Below, piece after piece: positions 48,881-56,686 of a stretch of DNA of 64,000 nucleotides; the stretch's first letter is position 1; each line of letters starts with the position of its first letter. The notes below the pieces were generated by a model. It did not search any database. It worked only from the letters and a program-made list of their open reading frames with translations, and had not been told where the DNA came from. Position numbers and translations under genes: made by a program. The DNA comes from Desertimonas sp963786985 (GTDB lineage: Bacteria; Actinomycetota; Acidimicrobiia; Acidimicrobiales; Ilumatobacteraceae). The stretch is from contig CAWBBL010000025.1 in NCBI GenBank assembly GCA_963786985.1, forward strand, positions 248,001-312,000. The letters are read 5' to 3'.

Positions 48881-49341
48881 ACGGCGTGTTGGTGGAGTGT
48901 GCGTTCGTCGCCGTCGCTGGGCAGTGACTCGATCCCCGCGTCGACACCGGCCTTGACGCCGGCGAGCGGGAGGATGTTGAGGACGCCCTGGCCCTTGCGC
49001 ATCAGCTCGATGAGTTCGTCGTTGGTCTGCAGCACCACCGACGTGGTGCCGCTGATCACGATGTTCGCCGAGCTGATGTCGGTGCCAACGCTCGCCCGCA
49101 GATTCTTGAACACGTCGCGCACCGACTCGAGCTTGATGCCGGCGTCGAGCAGCGTCTTGATGATGCGCAGTTCGACCAGGTCGCGGTAGCTGTACTGCCG
49201 GCGGCTCCCGCTCCCGGTCGCCTCGGCGAGGGATGGCTTGAGCAGGTCCGTGCGGGCCCAGTAGTCGAGTTGGCGATAGGTGATGCCGACGATCTTCGCC
49301 GTCTGTGTGCCGCTGTAGCCGGCACCTTCGACCACTCTCAT
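48877..49341 (-). CDS. MerR-family regulator (Rv1830-like)
   Basis: This DNA-binding regulator has 154 residues. N-terminal MerR helix-turn-helix: YSGTQTAKIVGITYRQLDYWARTDLLKPS and RRQYSYRDLVELRIIKTLLDAGIKLE (key GITYRQLDYWART). The C-terminal half holds VVLQTNDELIELMRKGQGVLNI, conserved in the actinobacterial group. The position in a cluster gcvH-FHA-FtsR-DUF151-MerR parallels Mycobacterium Rv1826-Rv1830. An AAGGGAGA ribosome binding site lies just upstream of the ATG. Confidence 0.85.
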   Translation of the reverse strand: MRVVEGAGYSGTQTAKIVGITYRQLDYWARTDLLKPSLAEATGSGSRRQYSYRDLVELRIIKTLLDAGIKLESVRDVFKNLRASVGTDISSANIVISGTTSVVLQTNDELIELMRKGQGVLNILPLAGVKAGVDAGIESLPSDGDERTLHQHAV

Positions 49342-49462
49342 CGGTTGTCTCCCTTCACGTCCCCGACACCGTCGTAGTTACGACCATGTGAGCTAGCCAG
49401 GCTACGAACCCCAGCCGCGGACGTCAAGCGTTCTTCGATCCGTCTTCGGCTGGGCAAGAACC

Positions 49463-49951
49463 TCAACCGAAGTCGTCGGGTTTCACGTGCTCGATGAAGT
49501 CGCGGAACTCATCGATGATCTCTTCGGCGGCTTCCTCCGGCTCTGGGGCCGGATCCTGACCGACGAGGTCGAGCAGCTCCTCGGTGGCGAGCATCGGCGC
49601 GTCGCAGCGTACGGCCAAGGCGATGGCGTCGGAGGTCCGGCTGGACACGACCGTCAACTCGGCGTTGGGGCGGCGCAGATGGAGCTCGGCGTAGTACGTG
49701 TGGTCACGCATCTCCGTGACGACGATGCGCTCCAGCGACACACCGAGCTCCTTGAGCGTCTGCACGAACAGGTCGTGGGTGAGCGGCCGCGGGGCGACGA
49801 CCCCTTCCAACGCATAGTGGATCGACGTCGCCTCTGGTGTGCCGATGTAGATCGGCATCAGGCGGTGCCGGCCCGTTGTCTCGCGCAGCAGCACCATCGG
49901 TGTGTTCGCCGGGATCTCAACCCGAACTCCCACGACCTCGAGAGGTACCAC
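49463..49951 (-). CDS. Bifunctional-nuclease-domain protein (DUF151)
   Basis: The 162-residue protein starts with the DUF151 core: VPLEVVGVRVEIPANTPMVLLRE, RLMPIYIGTPEATSIHYAL, RPLTHDLFVQTLKELG, TEMRDHTYYAELHL and SSRTSDAIALAVRCDAP. A disordered acidic C terminus follows. Plant and bacterial relatives have DNase/RNase activity, but the role in actinobacteria is not settled. GTG 49951 lies seven bases after TACGCT on the minus strand. It is syntenic with Rv1829. Confidence 0.8.
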   Translation of the reverse strand: MVPLEVVGVRVEIPANTPMVLLRETTGRHRLMPIYIGTPEATSIHYALEGVVAPRPLTHDLFVQTLKELGVSLERIVVTEMRDHTYYAELHLRRPNAELTVVSSRTSDAIALAVRCDAPMLATEELLDLVGQDPAPEPEEAAEEIIDEFRDFIEHVKPDDFG

Positions 49952-49996
49952 AGGTCCGAGCGTACCCCTTGGGCCGGTGTCGGGACCGTGCAGTCC

Positions 49997-50842
49997 TTAC
50001 AAGTCGAGCTGGTCGTGCACCGCGGCACGCAGCAGGGCGGTGCGCAGCTTGGCCCCGAGACTGTCGAGTTCGTCGAGTTGGACCGCGACCTGATGCCGCG
50101 CTTCGGGATTGCGCTGGCGGAGCAGCGGCATCACGAGTTGCTCGTACAGCCCGACCTCGCGCTCGACGGACGTCCGGTAGGCGCGCAGGTGGCGCGCATC
50201 GATCCCGGCGCGCAGCAACCCGCCCGCCGCCGCGGCGATCTCCACGTTGGCCTCCGTGTACAGGTCGGTGGCGCCCTTGCGCCGGCCGATCACGCCGTAC
50301 TCCTCGAGCGAGGCGAGCTGGGCGGCGGTGATCGACGCCATCGCGCACAACTCCTCACGGTTGACGACGACTCCGGGAAGCAGTCGGGGGGCGTCGTCGT
50401 GGGCGGTCCGCGGATTCGCCGCGGGCGTCGGCTCTGGGGTGGTCGCCATCGTCGTCGCCGGCCGTGGCGGCGTCGTGGTGACGCTGCCGTTGCGTCCCGC
50501 CGCCGGATGGTTGGCGATCACCGCGGCAGGCGGCGCGGCGATCTCCCGCTCTGGCGCCGGACTGCCATGAGGTGGTGTGGCCGCTTCGATGACGCCGGCA
50601 TCGAGACGATCCTTGATCACCCGCAATGGGAGGAAGTGCTCGCGCTGCTCACGCAGGATCACGCGGAGCAGCTCGACGTCGTGCTCGTAGAACTTGCGGT
50701 AGCCCGACGGCGTCCGCTCCGGTTCGATCAGTCCCTGGCTCTCGAGGAACCGGATCTTGGAGATCGTGATGTCGGGGAACTCCTCGAGCAGCAGGCCGAG
50801 GACCTCGCCGATCGACAGGTGAGAGGTGTTCGGCTCAGCCAT
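49997..50842 (-). CDS. ftsR: MerR-family regulator FtsR-like (Rv1828 homologue)
   Basis: This is a 281-residue regulator. N-terminal helix-turn-helix: LSIGEVLGLLLEEFPDITISKIRFLESQGLIEPERTPSGYRKFY (key ISKIRFLESQGL). A Pro/Ala/Thr-rich linker follows, then a helical C-terminal domain with EELCAMASITAAQLASLEEYGVIGRR, which itself looks like a second winged-helix-like segment. In Corynebacterium the homologue FtsR activates ftsZ. ATG 50842 overlaps the FHA gene by eight bases. Placement next to FHA and DUF151 genes supports the assignment. Confidence 0.8.
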   Translation of the reverse strand: MAEPNTSHLSIGEVLGLLLEEFPDITISKIRFLESQGLIEPERTPSGYRKFYEHDVELLRVILREQREHFLPLRVIKDRLDAGVIEAATPPHGSPAPEREIAAPPAAVIANHPAAGRNGSVTTTPPRPATTMATTPEPTPAANPRTAHDDAPRLLPGVVVNREELCAMASITAAQLASLEEYGVIGRRKGATDLYTEANVEIAAAAGGLLRAGIDARHLRAYRTSVEREVGLYEQLVMPLLRQRNPEARHQVAVQLDELDSLGAKLRTALLRAAVHDQLDL

Positions 50843-51320
50843 CGGGACGCTCGAACAGGACGAGGCGGAACTTGCCGATCTGCAGCTCGTCCCCGTGGCG
50901 CAAGACAGAACGATCGACGCGTTCCTGGTTGATGTACGTGCCGTTGAGCGACCCCTCATCGCGCACGACATAGCCCTCAGGCGTCCGCTCGATGGCGACG
51001 TGGCGCCGCGACACGGTGATGTCGTCGAGCATGATGTCGGAGTCGGGGTGTCTGCCGAGCAGAGTGGTCCCGGCACCGAGCTCGAACCGCTCCCCCGCCT
51101 GCGGACCAGCACGGACGATCAGCACGGCGCCGTCACGAGGCAATGAGTTCATCGGCACGGCGATGTCGTCCTGCGCTCCGGCGGCATCGAGCAGTGGATC
51201 GACGGCGCTGAGGGTGATCGTGCGGTCCTCCAACGAGTCGAGCGCCGATCCACAACTCGAGCAGAACCCGCTCGTCGGTGGGTTGCGATGACCGCAATTG
51301 TTGCAGAACACGTAGGACAC
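50835..51320 (-). CDS. FHA-domain protein with N-terminal zinc ribbon (GarA/OdhI position)
   Basis: This phosphothreonine-binding protein has 161 residues. It starts CNNCGHRNPP...FCSSCGSALD, a zinc ribbon, then a middle segment with DRTITLSAVD, and a full FHA domain (about 62-155; TLLGRHPDSDIMLDDITVSRRHVAIE and DEGSLNGTYIN, key GRHPDSD and SRRH). The gene order matches garA/odhI, which inhibit 2-oxoglutarate dehydrogenase, but those have an ETTS phospho-tail instead of a zinc ribbon. Equivalent function is therefore uncertain. GTG 51320 follows gcvH closely. Confidence 0.8.
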   Translation of the reverse strand: MSYVFCNNCGHRNPPTSGFCSSCGSALDSLEDRTITLSAVDPLLDAAGAQDDIAVPMNSLPRDGAVLIVRAGPQAGERFELGAGTTLLGRHPDSDIMLDDITVSRRHVAIERTPEGYVVRDEGSLNGTYINQERVDRSVLRHGDELQIGKFRLVLFERPDG

Positions 51321-51324
51321 GCCA

Positions 51325-51705
51325 TCAGCCTTCGATCAGCCCGCCGTATCCCGAGGCGTCGAGCAGTCCGTCGACCTGCGACGCGTCGGACAGCTCGAGC
51401 TCGCAGAGCCAGCCTTCGCCGTAGGGGTCTTCGTTGAGCAGCTGCGGCGAGTCGACGAGGGCATCGTTGACGGCGACCACCGAACCGGCGACCGGGGCGT
51501 AGATGTCGGACACCGATTTCGTGCTCTCCACCTCACCAATCGTGTCGCCGGCGGCGAACGAATCACCGACCGCAGGGAGCTGGACGAAGACGACGTCGCC
51601 GAGCGAGTCCTGGGCATAGTCGGTGATCCCGATGCGGACCCGCGACCCGTCGCGGCTCAGCCATTCGTGGTCCGACGAATACCGCAGCTGGTCGGGGACG
51701 TTCAT
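51325..51705 (-). CDS. gcvH: Glycine cleavage system H protein
   Basis: This lipoyl carrier shuttles the aminomethyl group between GcvP and GcvT. 126 residues, with the lipoylation site K63 in GEVESTKSVSDIYAPVAG (key ESTKSVSD), start RYSSDHEWL and end near ASGYGGLIEG. ATG 51705 is the family start. It heads the FHA-FtsR-DUF151-MerR-gcvT run, four bases from the FHA gene. Confidence 0.93.
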   Translation of the reverse strand: MNVPDQLRYSSDHEWLSRDGSRVRIGITDYAQDSLGDVVFVQLPAVGDSFAAGDTIGEVESTKSVSDIYAPVAGSVVAVNDALVDSPQLLNEDPYGEGWLCELELSDASQVDGLLDASGYGGLIEG

Positions 51706-51735
51706 GGTGCTCCAACGTATCGAACGGCGACGAGT

Positions 51736-52353
51736 TCACTTGTCGTTCCGGCCGACGGCGATGGCGGCGCGGACCCGTGGCACGTAGGCGACGGCGGTGG
51801 CCCATGACAGTACAAGACCGGGGATCCCGACGATCCATGCGGCGACCTGAAATCCGGTGTTCCCCGGAAAGTCGCTGGACCCGAGCATGAATCCGGGCAC
51901 GGCGAACATCAACAGGAACGTGGCCACCTTGCCCCACCAGCTGACGTCGATGCGCGGCATCTTGAACACCAACGTGGCCACGGCCATCATCGTCCCGACA
52001 AGCACCTCGCGGATGACGATGGCCCAGCAGAACCACAGCGGCGCGGCACCGGCGATGATGATGCCGAACAGGGCGACGATGAAGAGCAGCCGGTCGACGG
52101 TCGGGTCGAAGACCTTGCCGAACTCGCTGACCTGGCCGAGGCGCCGGGCGAGGTAGCCGTCGACCCAGTCGGTCGCCCCGAGTCCACCGAGCAGCCAGGC
52201 GGCGGCGGCGGGGTTGTCACGGCCGAGCAGGAGATACAGGAACAGCGGCAGGCAGGCCAGCCGGAGCAGGGTGAACAGGTTGGGGATGGTGAGGATCCGG
52301 TCCGACGCCGGCGCAGACGGAGGAACCGTCGCCGCATCGAACCGAGCACCCAT
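51736..52353 (-). CDS. CDP-alcohol phosphatidyltransferase (PgsA-like)
   Basis: This membrane enzyme attaches CDP-diacylglycerol to an alcohol acceptor; 205 residues with about five transmembrane helices. The family signature is visible: DGYLARRLGQVSEFGKVFDPTVD (DG..AR........G...D...D). The acceptor (glycerol phosphate or other) cannot be told. ATG 52353 is seven bases from TAGAGT (52361-52366 on the opposite reading), supporting a leaderless start; GTG 52356 is possible. It diverges from the HIT gene with overlapping -10 boxes. Confidence 0.83.
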   Translation of the reverse strand: MGARFDAATVPPSAPASDRILTIPNLFTLLRLACLPLFLYLLLGRDNPAAAAWLLGGLGATDWVDGYLARRLGQVSEFGKVFDPTVDRLLFIVALFGIIIAGAAPLWFCWAIVIREVLVGTMMAVATLVFKMPRIDVSWWGKVATFLLMFAVPGFMLGSSDFPGNTGFQVAAWIVGIPGLVLSWATAVAYVPRVRAAIAVGRNDK

Positions 52354-52360
52354 CACGTCG

Positions 52361-52370
52361 ACTCTATGGT
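52361..52370. promoter_or_regulatory. Divergent overlapping -10 elements for the PgsA-like and HIT genes
   Basis: ACTCTATGGT contains TATGGT (52365-52370) six bases before HIT ATG 52377, and on the opposite strand TAGAGT (52361-52366) seven bases before ATG 52353. The two hexamers share two bases, so polymerase cannot bind both at once. Confidence 0.55.
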
Positions 52371-52376
52371 GACGAC

Positions 52377-52802
52377 ATGCCGACCATCTTCACCCGCATC
52401 ATCGACGGCGAGCTGCCCGGCTCGTTCGTGTGGCGCGACGATCGCGCCGTCGGCTTCATGTCGATCAACCCGTTGGCGCCCGGCCACGTCCTCGTCGTGC
52501 CGACGCTCGAGGTCGACCACTGGATCGACCTCGACACCGACCTCGCCGGGCACCTGTTCGACGTCGCCGCAGTCATCGGTCGAGCACAGATGGCAGCCTT
52601 CGCCTGCCTGCGAGTCGGGCTGATCGTCGCCGGCTACGAGGTCCCGCACTGCCACGTCCACGTGATCCCCACGACTTCGATGCGCCAGCTCGACTTCGCC
52701 AACGCCGCGACCGGAATCGAGCCCGCAGCGCTGGACGCCGCCGCCGAGGCGATCCGCGCTCAGCTCCGGTCGGCGGGGCGGGTTGAGGTGGCGGCGACCT
52801 GA
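52377..52802 (+). CDS. HIT-family nucleotide hydrolase/transferase
   Basis: This is a 141-residue histidine-triad protein of the HINT-like branch. The catalytic triad is at the end: H91-x-H93-x-H95 in HCHVHVIP. Also seen are FMSINPLAPGHVLVVP (key NPLAPGHVLV) and IIDGELPGSFVW at the start. It is expected to act on AMP- or nucleotide-linked substrates. A leaderless start is predicted. Next on the plus strand is a gap, and SRAP is opposite. Confidence 0.9.
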   Translation: MPTIFTRIIDGELPGSFVWRDDRAVGFMSINPLAPGHVLVVPTLEVDHWIDLDTDLAGHLFDVAAVIGRAQMAAFACLRVGLIVAGYEVPHCHVHVIPTTSMRQLDFANAATGIEPAALDAAAEAIRAQLRSAGRVEVAAT

Positions 52803-52808
52803 ACGGAC

Positions 52809-53525
52809 TCAGTCCTCGATCGGGGCGATGAGCTCCGGACCGTTGTTGCGGACGTTGTTGACGTCAGGCTTCACGGCGTGGACCGTCAACACGTCGTCGC
52901 CGGCAGGCAGCAGCAGTTGGCCGAGGCGGTCGGTGTCGTGGTTGTCTGGGTCGAGCCACTCGGCCCACAGTGACTTCGGCAGGATGACCGGCATCCGGTC
53001 GTGGACCGGCCGCATCGTCGAGTTCGCCGAGGTCGTGATCACTGACGTCGAGTGCAACCACTCGCCCTTGTCCCCTGCCGCCGGGTCGCGCCACGCCGTC
53101 CACAGCCCGGCGACGGCCAGCGGCTCACCGTCGGCGCTCTCGAAGTACATCGGCTGTTTGGCCGGCTTGCCCTTGGCGGTGAGTGGGCCGTCGGGAGTCC
53201 CCGCCTTCCACTCGTAGAACCCGTCCATCGGGATGAGACAGCGGTGCTTGCGAAAGATCCCCTTGTAGGCCGGCTTCTCGGCGAGCGTCTCCGCCCGGGC
53301 GTTGATCATCTTGGCGCCGACCTTGCGGTCCTTCGCCCAGATCGGGACGAGGCCCCAATGGAACACCTCGAGGCGCAGGTTGCCGTCGGTGTCGGCGACG
53401 ACGCCGTAGACGTCGTTGGTCGGCGCGACGTTGAAGTTCTCGCCGAGGGTCTCGCCGGCAAACGTCGCGCCGAAGTACTCGGCGATCGCTTCTGGGGAGC
53501 TGGAGGAGACGAATCGTCCGCACAT
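52809..53525 (-). CDS. SOS response-associated peptidase (SRAP/HMCES/YedK family)
   Basis: The protein binds abasic sites in single-stranded DNA and forms a covalent cross-link through its N-terminal Cys2. 238 residues: MCGRFVSSSS start, NVAPTNDVYGV with the catalytic-site Asn, WGLVPIWAKD, INARAETLAEKPA, IPMDGFYEWK (Glu) and MRPVHDRMPVIL (His). All active-site residues of the family are present. It converges with the HIT gene with a six-base gap. No LexA box was noticed upstream despite the family name. Confidence 0.92.
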   Translation of the reverse strand: MCGRFVSSSSPEAIAEYFGATFAGETLGENFNVAPTNDVYGVVADTDGNLRLEVFHWGLVPIWAKDRKVGAKMINARAETLAEKPAYKGIFRKHRCLIPMDGFYEWKAGTPDGPLTAKGKPAKQPMYFESADGEPLAVAGLWTAWRDPAAGDKGEWLHSTSVITTSANSTMRPVHDRMPVILPKSLWAEWLDPDNHDTDRLGQLLLPAGDDVLTVHAVKPDVNNVRNNGPELIAPIED

Positions 53526-53577
53526 CGCCGTCCATCATCGCCGATCGTGGGCGATCCACGGCTACGGTTCGACGGGT

Positions 53578-54018
53578 ATGAGTCGCTCGAGCCGTCGCGT
53601 CCGTGTGGCTGCTGCGGCCCTGATCTGCGGCGCCGTGGCCGGGATCACGATGCTGACGACGATCGGACCAGCGGGAGGGGCGGCGCCGACGACGGAGCCG
53701 GCGACGTCGCTCGACGGCAGTTCGACGACGGGGGTCCCGGCATTCGCGGACGGGGAGGATGCGCGCCTCGCCGCCGAGGAGCTGATCGGCACGTACATCG
53801 AGTCGGAATTCGGTGTGACCGTCACTGATGCCGCCTGCTCGGTGCCCGAGAGCGGCGCGGTCGGATCGACGTTCACCTGCTACGGCCTCAAGCCCAGCGA
53901 CTTGGTCATCGCCCTGCGCGCCACCGTCGGACCACAGCGCCTGATCGAGCTCAGTCTGCTCGTCGACCAACCGGCGCCGACGACCACCGAATCGGCAAGC
54001 CTGACCACGGGCGGCTGA
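53578..54018 (+). CDS. Secreted protein with Thr-rich linker, DUF4333-like
   Basis: This is a 146-residue predicted exported protein. A signal peptide (RVRVAAAALICGAVAGITML in outline) is followed by a Thr/Ser-rich segment, a domain with two cysteines (DAACSVPESGAVGSTFTCYGL) and a Thr-rich tail. The paired Cys and C-x-P-x-x-x-x-A-x-x-G-S-x-F-x-C spacing resembles actinobacterial DUF4333 lipoproteins, but there is no lipobox. ATG 53578 is used; the ORF begins earlier without a signal. No function is known. Confidence 0.6.
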   Translation: MSRSSRRVRVAAAALICGAVAGITMLTTIGPAGGAAPTTEPATSLDGSSTTGVPAFADGEDARLAAEELIGTYIESEFGVTVTDAACSVPESGAVGSTFTCYGLKPSDLVIALRATVGPQRLIELSLLVDQPAPTTTESASLTTGG

Positions 54019-54071
54019 CTCCCAGGGGTGCGCGGCCGTCCGGAACCGGTGGAGTACGTTGCCCGCCAGGG

Positions 54072-56264
54072 ATGGACACGAGGCACCAATCCCCATCGCG
54101 GATGGTTCGCCGTTCCCTCCGCGACCACGTCGAGGGCGGGTTCCGGCCGGACATCGAGGGATTGCGAGCAGTCGCCGTCATCGCCGTCATCGCCTTCCAC
54201 ATCCGCGTGCCCTGGGTCAGCGGCGGCTTTGTCGGCGTCGACGTGTTCTTCGTCGTCTCCGGCTTCCTCATCACCCGGTTGATCCTCGGCGAGATGGCCC
54301 GCAGCGGGACCGTGTCGCTCCGCAACTTCTGGGGTCGGCGGGCTCGCCGATTGCTGCCGGCCTCGACGCTCACCGTCATCGTGACGGTGCTGTTCGCCCA
54401 GCGCATGCTGCCGCCATTGTCGATGCAGTCGTTGGCCACCGATGCGATCGCCGCCGGGACGTTCACGACCAACTTCGTGTTTGCCCACCGGCTGGGCGAC
54501 TACTTCGGGGCCCAGCTCGGTTCGACCAACCCGTCGCCGCTGCTCCATTACTGGTCACTGGCGGTCGAGGAGCAGTTCTACCTGTGCTGGCCGCTCCTGC
54601 TCGTGCTGCTGACCCGCCGCCCCCAGCAGTACCGCCGACTCGTGTTGGCGGTGATCAGTGTCCTCGCCATCGCCAGCTTCGTCGTCGCCATGTGGTGGAC
54701 CGCGCGCCGGCCATCCTGGGCATTCTTCCTGTTGCCGGCCCGGATGGGCGAACTGCTCGCCGGAGCGGCGCTCGCTGTTGTCGGCACCGGGATCGCGGCG
54801 ATCCCAGCGACCTGGCGGGCCGCCCTCGGCTGGGCCGGTGTGCTCGGGATTCTCGTCGCCTGTGTGGGCTTCGACGACACGATCCCGTGGCCCGGTGCTG
54901 CGGTGCTCGTCCCCGTGGTGGCGACGATGGCGCTCATCGTCGGCGGTACGACGAACGCCCTGGCCTGGGCGCCGGCCACCGGCCTCGCAATCGCGCCATT
55001 GCAGTGGGTCGGACGGCACTCGTACGCCCTGTACCTCTGGCACTGGCCGGCGCTCGTTCTCGCCGAGGCGGAGTGGGGTCCGCTGAGCTGGCCGCAACGC
55101 TTCGCGGCGATCGGCGTGGCCGTCGGGGCCTCGGCGCTCTCCGTGCGCCTCGTCGAGGACCCGGTGCGTCACTCCCGCTACCTCTCGGCCGTCTCGATAC
55201 GGAGCCTCGCACTCGGTGGGGCGATGTGTGTGCTCGTCATCGGAATCGGACTTGATCTGCGCACGTCGACGATTCGCCTCGATGGAGGAGTCGAGGCGGC
55301 CGCTCCATCACTCGGCGCAGTCACGACGGTCACACCGAGCGGCATCGCCGCCACCACTACCGCTGGCCCGTCCACGACGGTTGCCGTGGCGACGTCAGTC
55401 GATCCGGTGACGACGCTGGCGACCCCGGACCCGCCGAACGGCCAGCTCGCCCAGCTCGTCGCCTCGACGCAGCAGACGCTGCGCCAGTCGTCGGGGTCGT
55501 TCCCCGTGCCGTCGAACCTCCAGCCCTCACTGGCGTCGGCGCGCGATCGGTCGGCGCCGTACCGGGACGGCTGTGTGAACATCGGCGCCAACGATCAGCT
55601 TCAACCGTGCGAGTACGGGACGCCGAACGGCGGCGGAACGATCCTGCTGTACGGCGACTCGCACGCCGTGCAGTGGTTCGAGCCGCTCGAGCAGATCGCC
55701 ATCCAACGGGGCTACCGGTTGGTGATCTTGGTCAAGGGTGGATGCCCGGTTGCCGAGGTCGACGTGCCGACTCCGGTGTTGCACTTCACGTGCCCGCCCT
55801 ATCGCGACCGGGTGATCGCCTGGATCGAGAACAACCAGCCCGACGTCGTCGTCGTCGGCAACTCGTACACGCAGTATCCGGCGGATGCCGAAGAGTGGGC
55901 CGAGGGCACCAGGGCGACGATCGAACGGCTGGCCGAGGCATCGTCGGACGTCGTGCTGATCGGCGACAACCCGGCCAGCACGCTCGATCCGCCGGCCTGT
56001 TTGTCGGAGCATCTCGACGACGCCTCGAAATGCGCGACGGCGCGCGCCGACGCGATCCTGCCCGAGCGGATCTCCGCCGAGGTCGCCGCCGCCCGCGCCC
56101 ACGACGTGGAGTTCGTCGACACCACGGACTGGTTCTGCACCGACGACACCTGCCCGGCGGTCCTTGGCAACCTGCTCGTGATGCGCGACGAGACGCACAT
56201 CACCGCCCGGATGGCCGAGTTCCTCCGCCCGTTACTGGAAGCCGCCCTCGCCGGCTCCTTGTGA
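54072..56264 (+). CDS. Membrane acyltransferase (Acyltransferase 3) fused to an SGNH hydrolase-like domain
   Basis: This 730-residue enzyme probably transfers acyl groups to a cell-surface polymer. About residues 25-370 form the ten-helix acyltransferase 3 domain (RPDIEGLRAVAVIAVIAFHIRVP, VDVFFVVSGFLITRLIL, SLAVEEQFYLCWPLLL, RHSYALYLWHWP; key GLRAVAVIAV and FFVVSGFLI). A Thr/Ser-rich linker follows, and then the SGNH domain with GDSHAVQW (nucleophile Ser) and RDETHITA (Asp, His). The acceptor polymer is unknown. Start ATG 54072 or 54102 are both possible. Confidence 0.85.
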   Translation: MDTRHQSPSRMVRRSLRDHVEGGFRPDIEGLRAVAVIAVIAFHIRVPWVSGGFVGVDVFFVVSGFLITRLILGEMARSGTVSLRNFWGRRARRLLPASTLTVIVTVLFAQRMLPPLSMQSLATDAIAAGTFTTNFVFAHRLGDYFGAQLGSTNPSPLLHYWSLAVEEQFYLCWPLLLVLLTRRPQQYRRLVLAVISVLAIASFVVAMWWTARRPSWAFFLLPARMGELLAGAALAVVGTGIAAIPATWRAALGWAGVLGILVACVGFDDTIPWPGAAVLVPVVATMALIVGGTTNALAWAPATGLAIAPLQWVGRHSYALYLWHWPALVLAEAEWGPLSWPQRFAAIGVAVGASALSVRLVEDPVRHSRYLSAVSIRSLALGGAMCVLVIGIGLDLRTSTIRLDGGVEAAAPSLGAVTTVTPSGIAATTTAGPSTTVAVATSVDPVTTLATPDPPNGQLAQLVASTQQTLRQSSGSFPVPSNLQPSLASARDRSAPYRDGCVNIGANDQLQPCEYGTPNGGGTILLYGDSHAVQWFEPLEQIAIQRGYRLVILVKGGCPVAEVDVPTPVLHFTCPPYRDRVIAWIENNQPDVVVVGNSYTQYPADAEEWAEGTRATIERLAEASSDVVLIGDNPASTLDPPACLSEHLDDASKCATARADAILPERISAEVAAARAHDVEFVDTTDWFCTDDTCPAVLGNLLVMRDETHITARMAEFLRPLLEAALAGSL

Positions 56265-56280
56265 TCGCGGGTCCGTCCCG

Positions 56281-56350
56281 TGGGGAACCGGTGCCGGCGA
56301 CGTGAGGCGGCGGAACCCCGGTCATCGGTCGGCACCGGTTCTACCCGCCG
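56281..56350. repeat. First copy of a 70-base repeat with 11-bp terminal inverted arms
   Basis: The repeat begins TGGGGAACCGGTGCCGG and ends CGGCACCGGTTCTACCCGCCG. AACCGGTGCCG and CGGCACCGGTT are perfect inverted arms, so it can fold into a long hairpin. The second copy at 56617 is identical over these 70 bases. Confidence 0.85.
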
Positions 56351-56425
56351 TCCAGGGTTTCACATCGCGCGCTTCGATGCGCGGATTCGACGTGGTTTCG
56401 TCCTCGTCGAACCGTCGTCAGTGAG

Positions 56426-56539
56426 CTAGAGCACGCCGAGCTGACTGGCGATGGCGGTCCGGACGATCAACGCACCAACGAACCAGGCGACGACAACGAT
56501 CCGCATCCGAGCCGCCGACAACACACGAACCTCCGCCAT
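56426..56539 (-). CDS. 37-residue single-helix membrane microprotein
   Basis: On the minus strand, ATG 56539 follows TAGCTT (56546-56551) by six bases, the leaderless geometry seen at several larger genes here. The ORF reads MAEVRVLSAARMRIVVV, a hydrophobic core (AWFVGALIVRTAI) and ends QLGVL at TAG 56426-56428. One transmembrane helix is predicted. No family or function is recognised. It is too short to be certain from sequence alone. Confidence 0.45.
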   Translation of the reverse strand: MAEVRVLSAARMRIVVVAWFVGALIVRTAIASQLGVL

Positions 56540-56545
56540 GGGCGC

Positions 56546-56551
56546 AAGCTA
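56546..56551 (-). promoter_or_regulatory. -10 element (TAGCTT) for the 37-residue ORF
   Basis: TAGCTT on the minus strand ends six bases before ATG 56539; no ribosome binding site is present. Confidence 0.4.
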
Positions 56552-56616
56552 CGTCTGCCCGATGACGTTCAGATGCTGGCTGTGTTCGATTCCGGTGCGA
56601 TTTCACCTCAGCGATT

Positions 56617-56686
56617 TGGGGAACCGGTGCCGGCGACGTGAGGCGGCGGAACCCCGGTCATCGGTCGGCACCGGTTCTACCCGCCG
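56617..56686. repeat. Second copy of the 70-base hairpin repeat
   Basis: It is identical to 56281-56350. Both copies are followed by a CAGGGT string, so the repeated unit may be slightly longer and imperfect at its edge. Confidence 0.85.
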
